Below are positions 1-5,415 of a stretch of 5,415 nt of DNA, in pieces. A program made the position numbers and the translations under genes. The notes under the pieces are model-generated. The model did no database searches, was not told the DNA's origin, and was given only the letters and a program-made list of their open reading frames with translations. Source of the DNA: Eubacteriales Family XIII. Incertae Sedis bacterium (GTDB lineage: Bacteria > Bacillota > Clostridia > Peptostreptococcales > Anaerovoracaceae); NCBI GenBank assembly GCA_031254995.1, contig JAIRTJ010000117.1:1-5415 (forward strand), read 5' to 3'. How positions within the stretch are numbered: position 1 is the stretch's first letter; each line of letters opens with the position of its first letter.

Positions 1-3000
1 GAAGGAGAAGAATATTTAAAGGAAGCTTTCGCCGCGAGGAAGAGCGAACTTTCGCCTAAGCACATCACGCCGGAAGACATCATCGCTTCCGTGAGCTATA
101 TCCTGAATTTGGCGCATGGCATCGGCAATACCGACGATATCGACCATCTCGGAAACCGGCGCGTCAGAACCGTGGGCGAATTGTTGCAAAATCAATTCCG
201 CATCGGACTCGCTCGCATGGAGCGCGTCGTTCGGGAACGCATGACCATTCAGGACGTGGAGGTCACCACGCCTCAGGCGCTCATGAACATACGACCCGTG
301 ACGGCGGCTATAAAGGAATTTTTCGGAAGTTCGCAACTTTCGCAATTCATGGATCAAAACAATCCTCTCGCGGAGTTGACGCACAAACGTCGGCTTTCCG
401 CGCTCGGCCCCGGCGGACTTTCGCGCGAACGCGCGGGTTTCGAGGTGCGAGACGTGCACCATTCCCATTACGGGAGGATGTGCCCAATTGAGACCCCTGA
501 GGGTCCGAACATCGGACTTATCGGATCTCTCACGACCTACGGCAGGGTCAATGAGTACGGCTTCATCGAAACGCCTTACCGAAAGGTGGACAAGGCCACG
601 GGCATCGTGACGGAGCAGATCGACTATCTCACGGCGGACGACGAGGAGATGCTGATCATCGCGCAGGCGAATGAGCCCCTGGACAGCAAGGGCAGATTTG
701 CGAACAAGAGGGTCACGTCGAGAGGCGCGGGCGGCGACATCGATCTCGTTCCGCGCGAGGAAATCGACTACATGGACGTTTCGCCCAAGCAGGTCGTGTC
801 TGTGGCGACGGCGATGATTCCGTTTCTCGAGAACGACGACGCCAACAGGGCGCTCATGGGTTCCAATATGCAACGACAGGCCGTGCCCTTGTTGATCACG
901 GACGCGCCTATCGTCGGCACGGGAATGGAATTCACCGCCGCGCGAGACAGCGGCGTGGTGATTCTCGCGAAAAACGCCGGCGTGGTGGAATACGTCGACG
1001 CGGACATGATTCGGATCCGCAAGGACGATGCGGAGAAAAACGCGGCGGACATCGGCAAGCTGAAAGACGAATTGAAAAAATTGCTCGCGCGCGTCGATAA
1101 ATGGGACGCGGAAAAGATCGAGAAAGAGCGTGAAAAGGGCGAGCTTGAACGGCAGTTGACCGAGAAAAAAGAATACAAGGCTGAAACGGAACGCCTTCTT
1201 ACGGAAGCGGAGGAAATCGCGGCGAAATACGCCGCGGCGAGGAAGGAGAAAGCGGATGAGTTGATCGATTCGCCGCGTCTCATGAATCTTCTCGCGACCG
1301 CGGGCATCGATACGGTGTTCAAATTGGCCTCGGCGACCGAGGAGGATTTAAAGGGAATCGAAGGTGTCGGAGACAAGAGCGTTTCGGATATCCGCAAGAA
1401 ATTGGAAAGTCGAGGATTCGACGCGAATGCGACCGAGGAGGAAAAAAAGGCTAAAAAAGACATAAAAAACCTGAAAAAAGAAGCCGAGATATTGAAGCAA
1501 TCCGAGGCGGACGATGCGGCGGATGCGAAGAAGGTCGAGAATCTCGCGAAGCGAATCGCGACTTTGAGCGATAACATTCGCGGCGCGGCGCCCGAGGTTG
1601 CCGAGAAGAAGACGGCAGTTTCGGAAGCGGACGGCGACGGGGCGACTGATGTCTACAGGTTGCTCAAATTCAAACGATCCAACCAAGGAACCTGCATCAA
1701 TCAGAGGCCGATCGTCGTAAAGGGAGAGCACGTCGAAAAGGACGAGGTCATCGCTGACGGGCCTTCCACGAATGAAGGCGAGGTCGCGCTCGGCAAGAAC
1801 CTTCTCATCGGTTTTATGACGTGGGAGGGCTACAACTACGAGGATGCGATAATCCTGAACGAGCATCTCATAATGGACGACATCCTTACGTCTCTCCACA
1901 TCGAGGAATACGAGGCGGAGGCGCGCGACACCAAGTTGGGGCCTGAGGAAATCACGCGCGACATACCGAATGTGGGCGACGACGCGAGACGGGATTTGGA
2001 CGAGGAAGGCATCGTGCGCGTCGGCGCGGAAGTCTCGTCCTACGACATCCTCGTCGGGAAGGTCACGCCTAAGGGCGAGACGGAATTGACGGCTGAGGAG
2101 CGATTGCTCCGCGCGATCTTCGGAGAGAAAGCGCGCGAGGTGAGGGATACTTCGCTGAAAGTTCCGCACGGAGAGACAGGAATCGTCGTGGACATCAAGA
2201 CGTTCAGCCGCGAAAACGGCGATGAGCTGTCGCCCGGAGTCAACAAACTCGTGCGGGTCTACGTGGCCACGAAACGCAAGATCAGCGTCGGCGACAAGAT
2301 GGCCGGCAGACACGGCAACAAGGGCGTCATTTCGCGCATATTGCCCGAAGAGGACATGCCGTTCATGGAGGACGGTACGCCGTTGCAGGTCATGCTCAAT
2401 CCTCTGGGCGTCCCCTCGCGAATGAATGTCGGGCAGGTGCTCGAGGTTCATCTGGGATTGGTCGCGCACAACAAGGGCTGGTATGTCAGTACGCCGGTAT
2501 TCGACGGCGCGAACGAAAAGGACATCATCGGTCTCTTGGAGGAATGCGGATTCCCAAGGAGCGGCAAGCTGAAACTCCGCGACGGGCGAACCGGTGAGAT
2601 GTTTGACAATCCGGTCACCGTGGGCTATATGTACATGTTGAAACTCCACCATCTCGTCGACGACAAGATTCACGCCCGAAGCACGGGGCCGTATTCGTTG
2701 GTAACGCAACAACCCCTCGGCGGCAAGGCGCAATTCGGCGGACAGAGATTCGGGGAAATGGAAGTTTGGGCGTTGGAAGCCTACGGCGCGGCCTATACAT
2801 TGCAGGAAATATTGACGGTCAAATCCGACGACATCGTGGGTCGCGTAAAGACCTACGAGGCCATCGTGAAGGGAGAAAACATCCCCGAGCCGGGCATTCC
2901 CGAGTCCTTCAAGGTTCTTATCAAGGAAATGCAGAGCCTCGGACTCGACGTCAAGGTTCTGAGCGAGGAGAACGAGGAAATCGAATTAAAGGAATACGTG

Positions 3001-3201
3001 GATCTCGGCACGGCGTCGAGTCTGGAACGCATCATCTCTTCCGACAAATTGACATTGGACGACGAGGAGTATTATCGCATCGACTCGGACGACGATGCGA
3101 AGGAAGAGGAAGCCCCCGAACCGGAGAATGAAGAAATTTCGGGCGGCGAGGACGCGAGCGAGGACGAGGCGATATCGACAGACGAGACCGACGAGGCATA
3201 G
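1..3201 (+). CDS. rpoB: DNA-directed RNA polymerase subunit beta, 5' partial, with a large internal insertion
   Basis: Beta subunit of RNA polymerase, forming one side of the active-site cleft. The frame is open from base 1 and 1066 codons are present; by comparison with Bacillus RpoB roughly 350 N-terminal residues are missing. Motifs by window codon: rifampicin pocket 109-136, with the equivalents of E. coli Q513, D516, H526, R529, S531 and L533 all wild type; the CPIETPEGPNIGLI segment follows. RSNQGT begins at Arg559; the acidic pair of GYNYEDAI is Glu614/Asp615; the flap-tip helix is 699-711; the active-site lysines of GDKMAGRHGNKG are 766 and 774; the Arg of GVPSRMN is 807; the C-terminal GGKAQFGGQRFGEMEVWALE block starts near 907. 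No proteobacterial-type insertion follows the flap. Two oddities: about 205 extra residues at codons 344-548 (separate entry) and an acidic C-terminal tail. The frame continues unbroken across the insertion, so the gene looks intact. rpoC follows after 113 bases, probably in the same operon. Confidence 0.99.
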   Translation, partial: EGEEYLKEAFAARKSELSPKHITPEDIIASVSYILNLAHGIGNTDDIDHLGNRRVRTVGELLQNQFRIGLARMERVVRERMTIQDVEVTTPQALMNIRPVTAAIKEFFGSSQLSQFMDQNNPLAELTHKRRLSALGPGGLSRERAGFEVRDVHHSHYGRMCPIETPEGPNIGLIGSLTTYGRVNEYGFIETPYRKVDKATGIVTEQIDYLTADDEEMLIIAQANEPLDSKGRFANKRVTSRGAGGDIDLVPREEIDYMDVSPKQVVSVATAMIPFLENDDANRALMGSNMQRQAVPLLITDAPIVGTGMEFTAARDSGVVILAKNAGVVEYVDADMIRIRKDDAEKNAADIGKLKDELKKLLARVDKWDAEKIEKEREKGELERQLTEKKEYKAETERLLTEAEEIAAKYAAARKEKADELIDSPRLMNLLATAGIDTVFKLASATEEDLKGIEGVGDKSVSDIRKKLESRGFDANATEEEKKAKKDIKNLKKEAEILKQSEADDAADAKKVENLAKRIATLSDNIRGAAPEVAEKKTAVSEADGDGATDVYRLLKFKRSNQGTCINQRPIVVKGEHVEKDEVIADGPSTNEGEVALGKNLLIGFMTWEGYNYEDAIILNEHLIMDDILTSLHIEEYEAEARDTKLGPEEITRDIPNVGDDARRDLDEEGIVRVGAEVSSYDILVGKVTPKGETELTAEERLLRAIFGEKAREVRDTSLKVPHGETGIVVDIKTFSRENGDELSPGVNKLVRVYVATKRKISVGDKMAGRHGNKGVISRILPEEDMPFMEDGTPLQVMLNPLGVPSRMNVGQVLEVHLGLVAHNKGWYVSTPVFDGANEKDIIGLLEECGFPRSGKLKLRDGRTGEMFDNPVTVGYMYMLKLHHLVDDKIHARSTGPYSLVTQQPLGGKAQFGGQRFGEMEVWALEAYGAAYTLQEILTVKSDDIVGRVKTYEAIVKGENIPEPGIPESFKVLIKEMQSLGLDVKVLSEENEEIELKEYVDLGTASSLERIISSDKLTLDDEEYYRIDSDDDAKEEEAPEPENEEISGGEDASEDEAISTDETDEA
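1030..1644 (+). other. Lineage-specific insertion in beta: coiled-coil arm, alphaCTD-like domain, coiled-coil arm
   Basis: In-frame segment of about 205 residues with no counterpart in E. coli or Bacillus beta, where a short linker joins the strand corresponding to VVEYVDADMIRIR to the YRLLKFKRSNQGT segment. Arm 1 (1030-1260, 77 residues) is Lys/Glu-rich with a clear heptad of Ile351, Leu354, Leu358, Leu361, Val365 and Trp368. The middle (1261-1428) is a compact alphaCTD-like domain. Arm 2 (1429-1644, 72 residues) has heptad-like runs Ile-Leu-Ala-Leu (codons 488-498) and Val-Leu-Ile-Leu-Ile (codons 512-526), then a Gly/Asp/Ala-rich return to the core. The near-equal arms suggest an antiparallel hairpin with the globular domain at its tip. 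Flanking core motifs are intact, so the insertion is probably accommodated on the surface. The structural model is inference. Confidence 0.9.
1261..1428 (+). other. alphaCTD-like (helix-hairpin-helix type) domain embedded in beta
   Basis: The 56 residues from Leu421 to Asn476 align without gaps to the C-terminal domain of RNA polymerase alpha. From recalled sequences I count 17 identities in 53 positions against E. coli alpha 260-312 and about 20 in 50 against Bacillus alpha, including the shared patterns AGIxTV, TEED and GxKS...KLExxG. The DNA-contact positions of E. coli alphaCTD are matched by Arg426 (R265), Asn429 (N268), Gly457 (G296), Lys459 (K298) and Ser460 (S299); E302 is Asp463, and C269 is Leu430. 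In alpha these residues bind the minor groove of UP elements. A generic tandem helix-hairpin-helix domain of another family is the main alternative, but the full set of alphaCTD contact residues argues against it. Similarity is seen in the sequence; DNA binding is inferred. Confidence 0.82.
3001..3198 (+). other. Acidic C-terminal tail of beta
   Basis: The last 66 codons of rpoB lie beyond the conserved core that ends near the LGLDVKVLSEENEEIELKEY stretch. They contain 27 Asp/Glu against 4 Lys/Arg; from codon 1020 on, about half of all residues are acidic. The first part (DLGTASSLERIISSDKLTLDDEEYYRI) is more mixed and could form a short helix; the rest looks disordered. Bacillus beta also carries an acidic tail, whereas E. 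coli beta stops close to the core. Its role here is unknown. Confidence 0.85.
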
Positions 3202-3314
3202 CACCGACACGATAAGTCTCCGGCGGGAACACAGAGCGCGACCGGAGCGCAAAAAGGCGAGCCGAACGCAAAAGCTGTCTTCGGCAGGAGCCAATACGCA
3301 GGAAGGAGAGGGTT
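3202..3314 (+). other. rpoB-rpoC intergenic spacer
   Basis: 113 bases with no convincing gene. It contains a 6-bp inverted repeat, CTCCGG at 3218-3223 and CCGGAG at 3242-3247, around an 18-base loop, and a small hairpin at 3275-3287 (five pairs including one G-T, loop TTC). Neither is followed by a T-run, so neither is an intrinsic terminator. I see no good -35/-10 promoter pair. The arrangement fits read-through transcription from rpoB into rpoC. Confidence 0.7.
3303..3311 (+). promoter_or_regulatory. Ribosome binding site of rpoC
   Basis: AAGGAGAGG lies just before the rpoC start; the AAGGAG core ends 6 bases before TTG at 3315. This strong site decides the start, because no ATG or GTG in frame lies near the conserved beta-prime N-terminus and the next in-frame TTG codons (3330, 3348) have no Shine-Dalgarno sequence at proper spacing. 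Confidence 0.88.

Positions 3315-5415
<2,101 letters not shown>

Noticed and set aside
325..408. Possible rifampicin-resistance substitution
   Set aside because: All the main resistance positions (equivalents of Q513, D516, H526, R529, S531, L533) carry the wild-type residue.
1030..1644. Insertion as an intein, mobile element or assembly chimera
   Set aside because: No intein splice motifs (no Cys/Ser at the start, no His-Asn plus Cys/Ser/Thr at the end), no terminal or flanking repeats, no transposase; the frame is kept on both sides and codon use is broadly similar apart from the Lys A-runs. Read mapping across both junctions would settle any chimera concern.
1348..2733. Long minus-strand open frame (461 codons)
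   Set aside because: It lies wholly opposite conserved rpoB coding sequence; its translation is Arg/Asp/Val-rich without recognisable motifs. It is a codon-bias shadow, as are the minus-strand frames at 16-873, 768-1577 and 3705-4694.
91..3201. rpoB starting at GTG 91
   Set aside because: The same frame is open back to base 1 and the upstream codons (ending SPKHITPEDIIASVSYILNL) read straight into conserved beta sequence; the GTG encodes an internal Val.
3218..3247. Possible terminator after rpoB
   Set aside because: The stem is only 6 bp with an 18-base loop and no following T-run; rpoC lies immediately downstream and is expected to be cotranscribed.

Overview
This window holds the 3' two-thirds of rpoB (RNA polymerase beta subunit) followed on the same strand by the first ~700 codons of rpoC (beta-prime). 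Both genes run off the window, rpoB at its 5' end and rpoC at its 3' end. Both proteins closely resemble Bacillota (Firmicutes) subunits: beta lacks the large proteobacterial insertion after the flap and ends in an acidic tail, and the rpoC N-terminus and zinc ribbon read like those of Bacillus and clostridia. The DNA is moderately GC-rich with many GAG, GCG and CGC codons. A clostridial lineage is plausible, but genus cannot be read from this window.

Layout: bases 1-3201 rpoB (5' partial); 3202-3314 a 113-base spacer with no gene, two weak hairpins and a strong ribosome binding site at its end; 3315-5415 rpoC (3' partial, TTG start). The two genes are very likely one transcript. They encode the two largest subunits, which together form the active-site cleft: beta supplies the rifampicin pocket, the fork, the two active-site lysines and the flap; beta-prime supplies the zinc ribbon, the sigma-binding clamp helices and the Mg-binding NADFDGD loop. 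All these motifs are present and look wild type.

The unusual part is inside rpoB. Between the conserved beta segments ending near base 1029 and resuming near base 1645 lies an insertion of about 205 residues, where Bacillus and E. coli beta have only a short linker. It has three parts: a 77-residue charged coiled-coil arm, a 56-residue globular domain, and a 72-residue coiled-coil arm. The globular domain aligns without gaps to the C-terminal domain of the RNA polymerase alpha subunit (alphaCTD). It keeps the positions equivalent to E. coli alpha R265, N268, G296, K298 and S299, the DNA-contacting residues used for UP elements, with E302 replaced by Asp. The simplest reading is a DNA-binding alphaCTD-like head carried on an antiparallel coiled-coil stalk projecting from beta. 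I know of no description of this architecture, but I could not search for one.
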